Shown here: one piece after another, positions 51,590 to 60,075 of the stretch
Numbering within the stretch: the stretch's first letter is position 1
How the letters are laid out: each line of letters starts with the position of its first letter
Source: Muribaculaceae bacterium
Lineage (GTDB): Bacteria > Bacteroidota > Bacteroidia > Bacteroidales > Muribaculaceae
Assembly: GCA_016290325.1 (NCBI GenBank)
Contig: JAEETL010000001.1
Span: 248,001 to 312,000 of the forward strand
Direction: 5' to 3'
Length of the DNA: 64,000 nt
Notes under the pieces: model-generated
What the model was told of the DNA's origin: nothing
The model's input: only the letters and a program-made list of their open reading frames with translations
Databases searched by the model: none
Position numbers and translations under genes: made by a program

Positions 51590-52888
51590 TTAGTTCTTGA
51601 TTTTGCTATGGAGGAGATCGACCATGCTCTCGAGGAAGAGGAGTTCGTTTTCCTTGAGTTTTTTCTTATCCTTGAGTTGCTTATAGACCGATGCCAGTTG
51701 CTGCATGGCGATTTTCAGGTCCATCTGGTCCAGACCCTCGGTGTCCTTGCACAATTCGTAGAGCTTGGACAAGTAGAGGTAGCGGTCGCCTGGCTGTTGT
51801 ATCTTTTCGACATAGAAGAGCAGTTTCTTCATCCAGTCCTTGGCGTCGGGCTTGCTAGGCGTGAGTGATTTATCTTTATAAGGAACTCTCAGGAAAAGAT
51901 CAGATAGCTCGTTGTCATCGGACTTGCCAGGTATCATCGTGATAGCCATATTGGGCTCAACAGAAAGAACTTGGGTCTTATAACCCACATAGGAAACCTT
52001 GATTTGCTTCACATAGTCTGGAAGATTCAGCGAGAACTCACCATTTATATCAGTGGCTGTGCCATATTCTCTGCCAACAGGCAATACCAAAGCACCAATT
52101 AGTGGTTCGCCATTATCATCGGTGACTTTTCCCTTAATAACTGAAGCTTCATCAAGAGCCGTCTCTTTCGCAGCCAAGGCCTTTTCTTTCGCGGCTAAAG
52201 CCTTTTCCTTAGCGGCCAAAGCCTTCTCTATTGCGGCTTGATACTTTTCCTCAGTGCTGGCCTGCATTTGTTCAACAAACTTGTCGTAACTGTCAGAATC
52301 CAAACTGAAACTAAACGGTATGAGTTTTGAGCCATTGCCCGTGGCCTTGGCCTTGATAGGGCCGAAGGTGGTGATGATGCGCCCCTTGAGGCTATCGCCC
52401 TCGGAATCGTTCCACTCCAGGGTGTAGGTGTGGCGATAATCGGTATTCTCCGAGAGGTAAAACCCCACCGTGTAGCAGTTGTCGGCCTCGGTGCCCACGA
52501 GGATGCTGTTATCGTGACTGTAATAGAGGTTGATGCCCGAGTAGGTTCTGTCCTTATTGTCTGAGTTAAACCATAGCGTGTACAGATAGGGGACTTCTCC
52601 TTCTCGAGAGTCGGCGTTGATTTGTTGATAGACTGATACGGCCTGGTCGATCAGGTGAAAATCGCGGTTGCCCAGTTTAAACATGACGACACGCAGTTCA
52701 CCGTCCTTTTGGCCGGTCTCGGGATCAGTATTTGTACTGTAGGTGAGCCCAATATTGCTGATTTTGGCCTTTTGGGTGATATTCTCGAGCGCCTCTTTGA
52801 CCCTGTTCTCATAGACGTTGGCACTTGCCACAACGGGCACGAGCAGGGCGATAAGCGTCGCAATGATGATATGGCTGGTTGTTTTCAT
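51590..52888 (-). CDS. secreted protein with ALAAKEK repeats and carboxypeptidase-regulatory-like domain
   Basis: 432 residues. Signal peptide about 1-23 (VPVVASA). Residues 25-205: beta-rich unknown domain (NIGLTYSTNTDPETG, EVPYLYTLWFNSDNKDRTYS). Residues about 215-246: four near-identical seven-residue units ALAAKEK (DNA repeat 52162-52240), a rigid helix. Residues 249-312: CarboxypepD_reg-like beta-sandwich (IKGKVTDDNGEPLIGALVLP, GTATDINGEFSLNLP). C-terminal helical part KSDDNELSDLFLRVP to the end. Its ATG overlaps the stop of the upstream gene by four bases. Likely a periplasmic link in the sigma/receptor system; not recognised as a named family. Confidence 0.72.
   Translation of the reverse strand: MKTTSHIIIATLIALLVPVVASANVYENRVKEALENITQKAKISNIGLTYSTNTDPETGQKDGELRVVMFKLGNRDFHLIDQAVSVYQQINADSREGEVPYLYTLWFNSDNKDRTYSGINLYYSHDNSILVGTEADNCYTVGFYLSENTDYRHTYTLEWNDSEGDSLKGRIITTFGPIKAKATGNGSKLIPFSFSLDSDSYDKFVEQMQASTEEKYQAAIEKALAAKEKALAAKEKALAAKETALDEASVIKGKVTDDNGEPLIGALVLPVGREYGTATDINGEFSLNLPDYVKQIKVSYVGYKTQVLSVEPNMAITMIPGKSDDNELSDLFLRVPYKDKSLTPSKPDAKDWMKKLLFYVEKIQQPGDRYLYLSKLYELCKDTEGLDQMDLKIAMQQLASVYKQLKDKKKLKENELLFLESMVDLLHSKIKN
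52162..52240 (-). repeat. 21-bp tandem repeat in coding sequence
   Basis: Nearly four copies of a 21-base unit encoding ALAAKEK, with small drift between units (CTTTCGCAGCCAAGGC, CTTTCGCGGCTAAAGC, CTTAGCGGCCAAAGC). Confidence 0.75.
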
Positions 52889-53619
52889 AATGCGGGAATA
52901 TTGCTAGTGGGTTGGTTATTCAATTCATTTTCTAATTCTTGCTCAAGGTCGATGAGCACGATGCTGCCGTCCTCGTTCATCACGGTCTTGTAGCCGTTGG
53001 CTTCCAGGTCGATGATGAAGGCGCGACGACGCAGGTCGGCCAACTCGCGTTGCAGGCGCTCGTTCTCCTGGGCGAGTTTGGCATTCTCGGCTTGCAGGCG
53101 TCGGACATTGCTCTTGCGCTTGTGGCTGGTTTTAACTGCCGCGGTTTGAGACGCAAGATTTTGCGTCTCTACAGGTTGTTCGGGTGTCGTTTGTAGAGAT
53201 GCAAAATTTTGCGTCTCCCCGATAGGCGTTGCTTGTTCTTGCGTCTCACCTATTGGCGTGGTTTGCTCTTGCGTCTCCTTTTGAGCAACCTCGGCAACAA
53301 CAGGTTGGGTCGTTGATGTCGGGTGATAAACCACGGTGGCGCCGATGATGAGCGCGGCGATGGCAGCTGCTGCGGCAATGCCCCACCAGCGGCGACCCAT
53401 CAGCCGCATGAACGGCTGCTCCTGCGCTTGCGGCGTAATCAGCTCGCCCTCCATGCCTCGGTCGAAATAACCGAACATCTGGCGGTAGTCCTCCCACTCC
53501 TCAGGCATCTCATGGGTGCGGAAGTAGTCGCCCAGCGCGGCCTCTTCCTCCAGTGTGGTGAGGCCGTTCATGAACTTGTCGAGCAAGTCCTGGATGTGTT
53601 GCTGTGTATACCGTTTCAT
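52885..53619 (-). CDS. membrane-anchored partner of the ECF sigma factor (anti-sigma-like)
   Basis: 244 residues from ATG 53619, which overlaps the sigma-factor stop by four bases; a longer frame to 53814 only reads through the sigma gene in another frame. N-terminal cytosolic helical part (YTQQHIQDLLDKFMNGLTTL, PEEWEDYRQMFGYFD) resembles anti-sigma N-termini. One membrane segment about 76-97 (WWGIAAAAAIAALIIGATVV). The periplasmic side holds a Gln/Thr-rich repeat (TPIGETQEQ, ETQNFASLQ, ETQNLASQ) made partly from palindromic DNA (53148-53217), then a coiled coil (LQAENAKLAQENERLQRELA). No zinc-finger. Role as anti-sigma is inferred from position and topology. Confidence 0.72.
   Translation of the reverse strand: MKRYTQQHIQDLLDKFMNGLTTLEEEAALGDYFRTHEMPEEWEDYRQMFGYFDRGMEGELITPQAQEQPFMRLMGRRWWGIAAAAAIAALIIGATVVYHPTSTTQPVVAEVAQKETQEQTTPIGETQEQATPIGETQNFASLQTTPEQPVETQNLASQTAAVKTSHKRKSNVRRLQAENAKLAQENERLQRELADLRRRAFIIDLEANGYKTVMNEDGSIVLIDLEQELENELNNQPTSNIPAL
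53148..53217. repeat. two GAGACGCAA palindromes inside a coding region
   Basis: GAGACGCAA-GATT-TTGCGTCTC at 53148-53169 and GAGATGCAAAA/TTTTGCGTCTC at 53196-53217; further half-sites CTTGCGTCTC at 53238-53247 and 53269-53278. Same core as the hairpin at 31838-31868. Confidence 0.8.
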
Positions 53620-54119
53620 CGTTTTTCTCTTTCTCGTTGTTGACGTATTTCTTCTAGCAGTTGCCGCCGCGCTCGACCCAACAGGGTGCTCACGCTCGTT
53701 TCCTTGATGCCCAATAATGAGGCAATCTGGCTGTTGCTGTAGTGCTCCACCTGCCGCATGTGAAGCACGGCGTGTTGGGTGGGCGGCAAATCCCTGATGC
53801 GCTGCTGGAGCCACTGCTCTTCCTCGCGTTGAACCATGATGTCGAGGGGCGAGGGCGTGGTTTGGATAGCGCTGTGCCGCTCATCTATGGGCTGCGGTTG
53901 CTGGCGGCGCAGGTGGTTCAGGGTCAGGTGGCGCGCAATCGTCGCGGCATAGCCGTCGGGATTGAATAGCCGTGGGTCGTCGCGCATTTGCCACAGCCTG
54001 ATCATCGTCTCCTGGGCGATGTCCTGGGCGGTGTCGGCATCGGCACCCGCCCCTGCGGATGCTTTCAAGGCTACAGCCCTTAGCCGTGATGCTTGTTGTT
54101 CAAATGCGCTAGTCTTCAT
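53616..54119 (-). CDS. ECF-type RNA polymerase sigma factor
   Basis: 167 residues. Region 2: AQDIAQETMIRLWQMRDD and PDGYAATIARHLTLNHLRR. Region 4: LPPTQHAVLHMRQVEHYSNS and QIASLLGIKETSVSTLLGRA, RRQLLEEI. The N-terminus before region 2.2 is short, as in other Bacteroidota ECF factors. First gene of a coupled operon: ATGA overlap into the membrane partner, another ATGA overlap into the repeat protein, then the receptor-like barrel. This order suggests a surface-signal relay. -7-like box TATTTTTG at 54185-54178. Confidence 0.92.
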   Translation of the reverse strand: MKTSAFEQQASRLRAVALKASAGAGADADTAQDIAQETMIRLWQMRDDPRLFNPDGYAATIARHLTLNHLRRQQPQPIDERHSAIQTTPSPLDIMVQREEEQWLQQRIRDLPPTQHAVLHMRQVEHYSNSQIASLLGIKETSVSTLLGRARRQLLEEIRQQREREKR

Positions 54120-54177
54120 TAATTGTTATCAACTTGTTGACATCTATATAACACATGACACCATGGTTTTCAAACAG

Positions 54178-54185
54178 CAAAAATA
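54178..54185 (-). promoter_or_regulatory. -7 box of sigma-factor operon
   Basis: TATTTTTG on the minus strand, 59 bases before ATG 54119; no good -33 element seen. Confidence 0.35.
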
Positions 54186-54286
54186 AATAAATATAGTTTA
54201 TGGACAAAATTTCCAATAATTGTTCCATTTTTCATCAATAGTGTGACAATTTGGAATAGATGTTTTATGGGGTGGGAAAAAAGTTG

Positions 54287-54294
54287 TATTTTTG
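54287..54294 (+). promoter_or_regulatory. -7 box of exporter operon 2
   Basis: TATTTTTG, 33 bases before ATG 54328. It overlaps the alternative TTG start at 54292 and so rules it out. Confidence 0.55.
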
Positions 54295-54327
54295 TGCCGT
54301 AAAACATACCTAAGGGATATCGATAAA

Positions 54328-55755
54328 ATGCGAAAATACGTCTTTATAGCACTCTGCGCGATTGCGATGGCCTCATCGGCCCAGGTGGTGACGCTCGACT
54401 CGTGCCGCCACATGGCATTGCGCAACAACAAGGAAATTCAACAGGCTTCGATGGGCATCGAGAAAGCTGGATACCAGCGCAAGGAAGCTGCTGCGGCCTA
54501 TCTGCCCCAGTTTGACTTGACGGCGGGTTATATCTACAATTCCCGCAAGGTGTCGCTCATCAAGGAGGACCAGTTGCTGCCCACCAAGTCATTCAACCCC
54601 CAAACTGGCCAATATGATTACAACCTGCTGATTGACCCCACGACGGGCTATCCCGTCCAGGTCAATGGACAGTATGTGCCCACCACGGTGGCCTTGTTGC
54701 CCAAGAGCGGAATGACCTATAACATCCATAACCTGATGGGTGGTGCCCTGACGGTGACCCAACCCATCTACATGGGCGGCAAGATCACCGCGATGAACCA
54801 GATCACCGAGTTGGCTCAGCAGCTGGCTCAGGAAATGCTAGACGGTAAGGTCGAGGATGTCATCTATAACGTGGATGCCACCTATTGGCAAGTCATCTCG
54901 TTGTGCGCCAAGCAGAAACTCGCGCGCAGCTACGTCGGTCTGGTGGAGAAACTCGACAACGACGTCAAGGCGATGGTCAACGAGGGTGTCGCTACCCTGG
55001 CTAACCAGCTGGCGGTTGACGTGAAGCTCAACGAGGCCAACGTGGACCTGACCAAGGTAGAGAACGGCGTGACGCTGTCGCGCATGCTGCTGGCCCAGCT
55101 GTGCGGACTGCCCGTCAACACCATGATGACGCTGGCCGATGAGGATCACGATGAGCTGAATATCAGCTTGGCCCCGTCCACTTATAACCTGGATGAGGTT
55201 TATAGCAAGCGCCATGACGTGCGCTCACTGGAGCTGGCCACCAAAATCTATGACCAGCAGGTCAAAGTCGCCCGTAGCGAGATGATGCCCAAGCTGGCCG
55301 CTGTCGCCGCTGTGCACGCCACCAATCCCAATAGCTATGACGGCTTTGAGAACCGCTTTGGGGCCGCCTTCAGCGTGGGCGCTACCCTGAGGATGCCCTT
55401 GTGGCACTGGGGTGGGCTGAGCAACAAGGTGAAGGCTGCTCAGGTCGAGGCCAATGTCAAGCGTCTGGAACTCGATGATGCCAAGGAGAAAATCGCCTTG
55501 CAGATCAGCCAAGCCGCTTTCCGCTATCAAGAGGCGTTCAAGACCTATGAGGCCACTAAGGCCAATTTGGCCCAGGCCAATGAGAACCTGCGCATTGCCG
55601 ATTTAGCCTTCAAAGAGGGTATGGGTACCATCGATGACGTGCTTACCGCTCAGACCGCTTGGCTCAAGGCCAACAGTGAGAAAATCGATGCTGAAATCGA
55701 TGTGCAACTCACCCATGAGTTCCTCGACAAGGTCATGGGCACGATGAGGTACTAA
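54328..55755 (+). CDS. TolC-family outer-membrane efflux protein (second)
   Basis: 475 residues from ATG 54328 (MRKYVFIALCAIAMASSAQ signal peptide). Two OEP halves: TLDSCRHMALRNNKEIQQAS and RHDVRSLELATKIYDQQVKV. A longer first hairpin than the operon-1 TolC (insert LPTKSFNPQTGQYDYNLLID with a proline/glycine-rich loop). Heads an operon TolC-HlyD-permease-permease-PPTase; 69 bases to the HlyD gene. Confidence 0.93.
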   Translation: MRKYVFIALCAIAMASSAQVVTLDSCRHMALRNNKEIQQASMGIEKAGYQRKEAAAAYLPQFDLTAGYIYNSRKVSLIKEDQLLPTKSFNPQTGQYDYNLLIDPTTGYPVQVNGQYVPTTVALLPKSGMTYNIHNLMGGALTVTQPIYMGGKITAMNQITELAQQLAQEMLDGKVEDVIYNVDATYWQVISLCAKQKLARSYVGLVEKLDNDVKAMVNEGVATLANQLAVDVKLNEANVDLTKVENGVTLSRMLLAQLCGLPVNTMMTLADEDHDELNISLAPSTYNLDEVYSKRHDVRSLELATKIYDQQVKVARSEMMPKLAAVAAVHATNPNSYDGFENRFGAAFSVGATLRMPLWHWGGLSNKVKAAQVEANVKRLELDDAKEKIALQISQAAFRYQEAFKTYEATKANLAQANENLRIADLAFKEGMGTIDDVLTAQTAWLKANSEKIDAEIDVQLTHEFLDKVMGTMRY

Positions 55756-55824
55756 GTTAAAGGTTAAAGAGATGACAACTCTATCCATAGTAAATAAGGA
55801 AAGTAAAACAAAAGACTAAATAAT

Positions 55825-56835
55825 ATGGAAAAAGACGAACAGAGAACAGTGGTCCGCAAGAAGGACAAGGCGCTGTTGGCAGCGTTGGCTCTTTTTGCGC
55901 TGGTAATGGCATGCATCGCCATCGTGGGCATCCTGCTCATCCATCCTGACGACACGACCATCCAGGGTCAGGCCGATTGTGACGCAGTGCGCATAAGCGG
56001 TAAGTTGCCGGGGCGCATCGTGCGCTTCTATGTCCATGAGGGTGATTCGGTCCACAAGGGCGACAAGCTGGTGAGCATCTATTCCAGCACTGTTGATGCC
56101 AAGTACTATCAGGCTAAGCAGATGCAAGAGGCTGCCGCTTTCCAAAACCAGAAGGCAGAGCGCGGCACCCGCGAGGAAATCAAGCAGGGTGCCTATAACA
56201 TGTGGCAACAGGCTATCGCAGCGCAAACCATTGCCGAGAAAACCTATCAGCGCGTCGAGAACCTCTTCAAGCAGGGTGTAGCCACCCAGCAGAAGCGCGA
56301 CGAGGCCAAGGCCGCCTATGATGCCGCCACTGCCCAGGTAAAAGCCGCCAAAGCTCAGTATGACATGGCTGTGAAGGGCGCCCAGCAGGAGGACAAAAAT
56401 GCTTCAAAGAGCATGGCCAACGCCGCTCGCGGTACCGTGATGGAAGTCGAGAGCCTGCTCGAGGATCAGGTACTCGTCGCTCCCTGTGACGGTGAGGTGG
56501 GCGAGATTTACCTCCAGGAAGGTGAACTCGTCGGCATGGGCACGCCTATCATGTCGATCGCTAAACTTGACGACATGTGGGTGAGCTTCAGCGTGCGCGA
56601 GGAGTTGCTTAACGACCTGCCCATGGGCAAGGAGGTGAATGTGCACATTCCCGCCCTGAACAACAAGCAGACCAAGATGATGGTCTATTACATCCATGAC
56701 ATGGGCAGCTATGCTGTGTGGCAAGCCGCTAAGGCTCAAGGTCAATACGACAGCAAGACCTTTGAGGTCAAGATGCGTCCCGTGAGCAAGGTGCCTAACT
56801 TGCGTCCCGGCATGTCGATCATCCTGGATAAGTAG
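55825..56835 (+). CDS. HlyD/EmrA-family membrane-fusion protein
   Basis: 336 residues. Cytosolic basic start, one membrane helix about 20-41 (LALFALVMACIAIVGILLIH) rather than a lipobox, lipoyl half ISGKLPGRIVRFYVHEGDSV, coiled-coil hairpin (about 85-190), second lipoyl half LVAPCDGEVGEIYLQEGELV, and barrel end KMRPVSKVPNLRPGMSIILD. Periplasmic adaptor for the following permeases. Differs from the operon-1 adaptor in anchoring. Confidence 0.93.
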   Translation: MEKDEQRTVVRKKDKALLAALALFALVMACIAIVGILLIHPDDTTIQGQADCDAVRISGKLPGRIVRFYVHEGDSVHKGDKLVSIYSSTVDAKYYQAKQMQEAAAFQNQKAERGTREEIKQGAYNMWQQAIAAQTIAEKTYQRVENLFKQGVATQQKRDEAKAAYDAATAQVKAAKAQYDMAVKGAQQEDKNASKSMANAARGTVMEVESLLEDQVLVAPCDGEVGEIYLQEGELVGMGTPIMSIAKLDDMWVSFSVREELLNDLPMGKEVNVHIPALNNKQTKMMVYYIHDMGSYAVWQAAKAQGQYDSKTFEVKMRPVSKVPNLRPGMSIILDK

Positions 56836-56882
56836 TTTAAAGGTTATCTAGAGAATCTAGAGGGTTGAAAAATAGACAACTG

Positions 56883-58049
56883 ATGATTTTGAAATACATA
56901 GGACGTTCTTTCAAGCGCGGGTGTGTGCAACTTGTGCGGCGACCCATGTATTTCCTGCTCATCGTCATTATGCCCATCCTGTGTTGCTGGTTCCTCATGG
57001 ACCTTGTCAAGGGCGGTTCGGTGCAGCGTGTGCCAGTCGGCATTGTTGATTTGGACAACAGCAGCCTCTCACGCCAAGTCTCGCTCACCCTTAATGGGTT
57101 GCAGCAGGTGAATATCCGCCATCGATACGCTAACTTTGCCGAGGCCCGTGATGCCGTGCAACGCGGTGAGGTGCTGGGTTTCTTCCTCATCCCCGAGGAT
57201 GTGGAAGAGCACGCCCTGGGTGGGCGGCAACCCGTGGTGAGCTACTACGTGAACTATGCGTACTATGCTCCCGCATCGATGCAATATAAGGGTTTCAAGA
57301 CCATGTCATTGCTCGCCAATGGAGCCATCGTGCAGACGGCCCTGCGCACAGTGGGCTTGCCCAACGAGGCCATTGCCTCCTCCCTGCAGCCCTATCAGAC
57401 TCACGTCCATGCGCTCAATAACCCGTTCACCAATTACAATTTCTACCTTAACTCGACATTTGTTCCCTGCTTCTTCTCGCTGTTTATCCTGCTGGTGACG
57501 GCGTTCTCGTTAGGCTTGGAGCTGAAGTCGGGTTTGAGCCGCCAGTGGCTCAAGACAGCTGGCGACAGCATGTTCCTTGCCTTGGTGGGTAAACTGGTGC
57601 CTCAGACGGTGCTTTTCACCGCCGTGGGGTGGTTCATCCAGTGGATCATGTATCGCTGTTATGATTTCCCGCTCAACTGCAACCCCTGGAACATGTTGAG
57701 CGCGATGTTCCTGCTCGTGGTGGCTAACCAGAGTTTCGCGGTGCTGATGTACTGCTTTGTGCCCAACTTCCGCTACGGCACCATGCTGTGCACCCTGCTG
57801 GGGATGGTGTCATTCTCGTTCTCGGGTTTTTCGCTGCCCCAGGAATCAATGTACTCGTGGGTAACGGCTCTGGGTTTTGTCATGCCCATCAAGTACTACT
57901 TCCTCATCATGGTTGACCAGGCGCTCAATGGCATCGACTTGTATTATTCGCGTTTCTACTATGCGGCACTTATCGGGTTCACCATCCTGCCCATGCTCCT
58001 GTCGTGGCACTTGAAGAAGGAGTGCCTGAATCCCGTGTATGTGCCTTGA
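56883..58049 (+). CDS. ABC-2 family permease (exporter operon 2, first)
   Basis: 388 residues from ATG 56883; a TTG at 56865 would add six residues and cannot be excluded. N-terminal helix (MYFLLIVIMPILCCWFLMDL), periplasmic domain about 45-185, five C-terminal helices (STFVPCFFSLFILLVTAFSL ... LGFVMPIKYYFLIMVDQAL). ABC2_membrane_3 type. No ATPase gene accompanies it, so energy supply must come from elsewhere. Ten bases before the next permease. Confidence 0.9.
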   Translation: MILKYIGRSFKRGCVQLVRRPMYFLLIVIMPILCCWFLMDLVKGGSVQRVPVGIVDLDNSSLSRQVSLTLNGLQQVNIRHRYANFAEARDAVQRGEVLGFFLIPEDVEEHALGGRQPVVSYYVNYAYYAPASMQYKGFKTMSLLANGAIVQTALRTVGLPNEAIASSLQPYQTHVHALNNPFTNYNFYLNSTFVPCFFSLFILLVTAFSLGLELKSGLSRQWLKTAGDSMFLALVGKLVPQTVLFTAVGWFIQWIMYRCYDFPLNCNPWNMLSAMFLLVVANQSFAVLMYCFVPNFRYGTMLCTLLGMVSFSFSGFSLPQESMYSWVTALGFVMPIKYYFLIMVDQALNGIDLYYSRFYYAALIGFTILPMLLSWHLKKECLNPVYVP

Positions 58050-58058
58050 CGTTATATT

Positions 58059-59315
58059 ATGACCGAGAAAGTGAAACATAGCAGACTGTTCCTTTGGTTC
58101 ATACAAGTGCTGCGGGTGTGCGGGCGCGAGCTGTTGCTCGTTTTCCGCGACGAGGGTGTGGTCATCTTTTTCCTGTTGCTCAACGCCGTTTATCCCGTCT
58201 TATATTCAATTATCTATAATCCCGAGGTTGTGCGTGATGAGAAGGTCGTCGTCGTTGACGACAACCGCACTCAACTCAGCCGTGACTTAATTCGTCGCAT
58301 GGATGCTACCCAGGAGGTCGCTATCGTGGGCTATGCTGCCAACATGCAGGAGGCTCAAGAGGCCATGCACCTCAAGGAATGCTATGGCATCCTGCATGTG
58401 CCCCGTGACTTTGGGCAAAGCATCGGCCGCGGACAGCAGGCCCACGTGTCGCTCTATTGCGACATGAGTGTGATGATGCGCTACAAGGCCATGTTTACCG
58501 CCTTGACCAGTGTCACTCAGGCCATGGGCAACGAGCAGCTCGCCTATAAGGTCGAGCCGGTGGTGGGTATGGGCGGGAGCATCATCGAGAGCCGCCAAGT
58601 TGCCGTGGGTAATCCGGCGATGGGTATCGCCAGCGCTGTGCTGTTGTTCATCCTTCCGCTGGTGTTGCAGCAGAGCATGATTCTGGGCATTGCCATGTTG
58701 CATGGCGGCAGCATCGAGCGGCGACGTCGCAATGGCGGCCGTGATCCCATGGCGATTGAGGCCGGTCCTGCAGCCACAATTATCGGCAAGATGATGTGCC
58801 ACCAGATTGTCTATGTCCTGCCCGTGATTTATGTGCTCTACTATGTGCCGTTGATGTTCGGCTTCCCGCAGTATGGAGACTTTTTCCAAGTCATCTGCTT
58901 GGCTGTGCCGTTCATCATTGCCGTCTCGCTCATGGGACAGACGTTGCAGGCCTTTGTCAACGAGCGTGAGAGCGTCTTCCTGCTGTTTGTCTTTTCGTCG
59001 GTAGTCTTCGTATTCCTTACCGGTGCCTCGTGGCCCCGCTACCTGATGTCACGACTGTGGCGTGTCGTGGGCGACTGCGTGCCCGGCGTGTGGATGTCTA
59101 ACGGCTTTGTGCGCATGCAGGCCGACAGCGCATTGCTCTCACAAGTCTCCCATGAATACTGGATGTTGTGGCTGCAAGTGCCTGTGTTCTTCATTCTTGC
59201 CTATCTGGTGGAACGCTTTGTCAATCGCCGCCGCTACCGGTCATGGATTGCTGCCAGCGAGGACAATCCTCGCATTCTCACTCGTATCGACCTCGCCAAG
59301 AATGGCGTCGGATAA
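58059..59315 (+). CDS. ABC-2 family permease (exporter operon 2, second)
   Basis: 418 residues. Same layout as its partner: N-terminal helix (VVIFFLLLNAVYPVLYSIIY), periplasmic domain with VVVDDNRTQLSRDLIRRMDA, and C-terminal helices (IASAVLLFILPLVLQQSMIL, ...). Basic loop GGSIERRRRNGGRDPMAIEA. Followed at 36 bases by the phosphopantetheinyl transferase gene. Confidence 0.92.
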   Translation: MTEKVKHSRLFLWFIQVLRVCGRELLLVFRDEGVVIFFLLLNAVYPVLYSIIYNPEVVRDEKVVVVDDNRTQLSRDLIRRMDATQEVAIVGYAANMQEAQEAMHLKECYGILHVPRDFGQSIGRGQQAHVSLYCDMSVMMRYKAMFTALTSVTQAMGNEQLAYKVEPVVGMGGSIIESRQVAVGNPAMGIASAVLLFILPLVLQQSMILGIAMLHGGSIERRRRNGGRDPMAIEAGPAATIIGKMMCHQIVYVLPVIYVLYYVPLMFGFPQYGDFFQVICLAVPFIIAVSLMGQTLQAFVNERESVFLLFVFSSVVFVFLTGASWPRYLMSRLWRVVGDCVPGVWMSNGFVRMQADSALLSQVSHEYWMLWLQVPVFFILAYLVERFVNRRRYRSWIAASEDNPRILTRIDLAKNGVG

Positions 59316-59351
59316 AGGTATAAGGATCCTCCCTTACTTCCCAACGAATAA

Positions 59352-59987
59352 ATGGTAATCATATCGCAAGAAACGACTCTTTTTTCACTGTGGCGACTCG
59401 AGGAGGATGCGCCGCAGTTGCTGGCGTTGTGTCGTGAAGCGGGAATTCCTGTTGAGGACTTGATCAGCTTGCCTGTCAAACGGCAGCGTGAGAAGGCGGC
59501 CGAGCGCTTGTTGCTGTGCCATGCTTTTGGGCGGCCCGTGACGTTGGGCTATACCGAGCAAGGGGCGCCATTTGTCGAAGATAACGATGTGAATATCAGT
59601 ATCTCCCACACTCATCGGCTTGTAGTGCTGGCTGTTGACCCCGAGCACATCATCGGCGTGGATGCCGAGCAGACCGACCGCGACCAAGTGCTGCGTGTCC
59701 GCGACAAGTTCCTCAATGCCAGTGAGCAGCAATTCATCGCCTCCGATGACCTCGCTGCCCATATCATCGCCTGGACCGCCAAAGAATCTATTATCAAAGC
59801 CGAGCGCAACAGCGCGCTGGATTGGACCAATGGCATTACACTGGAGCCTTTCACTCTTGATGATCTTGATGATGGGGAAATTACCTTCACCGCCCGTTGC
59901 GGCGCTGCCCGCTACCGCTTGATGAGCTACCTCGTTGAGGGGCACTACATCACCCTTGCTTCCCAAACCGATGGGTTGGGGCAATAA
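59352..59987 (+). CDS. 4'-phosphopantetheinyl transferase superfamily protein
   Basis: 211 residues, Sfp/HetI type. Transfers the phosphopantetheine arm from CoA to a carrier protein. Motifs: NISISHT (81-87), GVDAE (102-106, metal-binding Asp104/Glu106) and IAWTAKESIIKA (139-150). Complete. It is last in the ATPase-less exporter operon, 36 bases after the permease. A PPTase beside an exporter can point to a carrier-protein-built lipid or polyene, but no such synthase is in the window; it may simply be the housekeeping holo-ACP enzyme. Confidence 0.92.
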   Translation: MVIISQETTLFSLWRLEEDAPQLLALCREAGIPVEDLISLPVKRQREKAAERLLLCHAFGRPVTLGYTEQGAPFVEDNDVNISISHTHRLVVLAVDPEHIIGVDAEQTDRDQVLRVRDKFLNASEQQFIASDDLAAHIIAWTAKESIIKAERNSALDWTNGITLEPFTLDDLDDGEITFTARCGAARYRLMSYLVEGHYITLASQTDGLGQ

Positions 59988-60075
59988 AACGGCCAATTTT
60001 TCGTTATATGGTTAAAAAATAATTGTGTGCCTTCAATGGGATAACCCGCAAGGCGCACTTGACACTATAACTGCA

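Noticed and set aside
53148-53217. Terminator inside the sigma-partner gene
   Set aside because: The palindromes lie in an open frame that continues normally and no T-run follows; they are repeats, not a gene end.
52885-53814. Longer start for the sigma-partner gene
   Set aside because: The extra 65 residues overlap the sigma-factor gene in another frame; the internal ATG makes a standard ATGA coupling.
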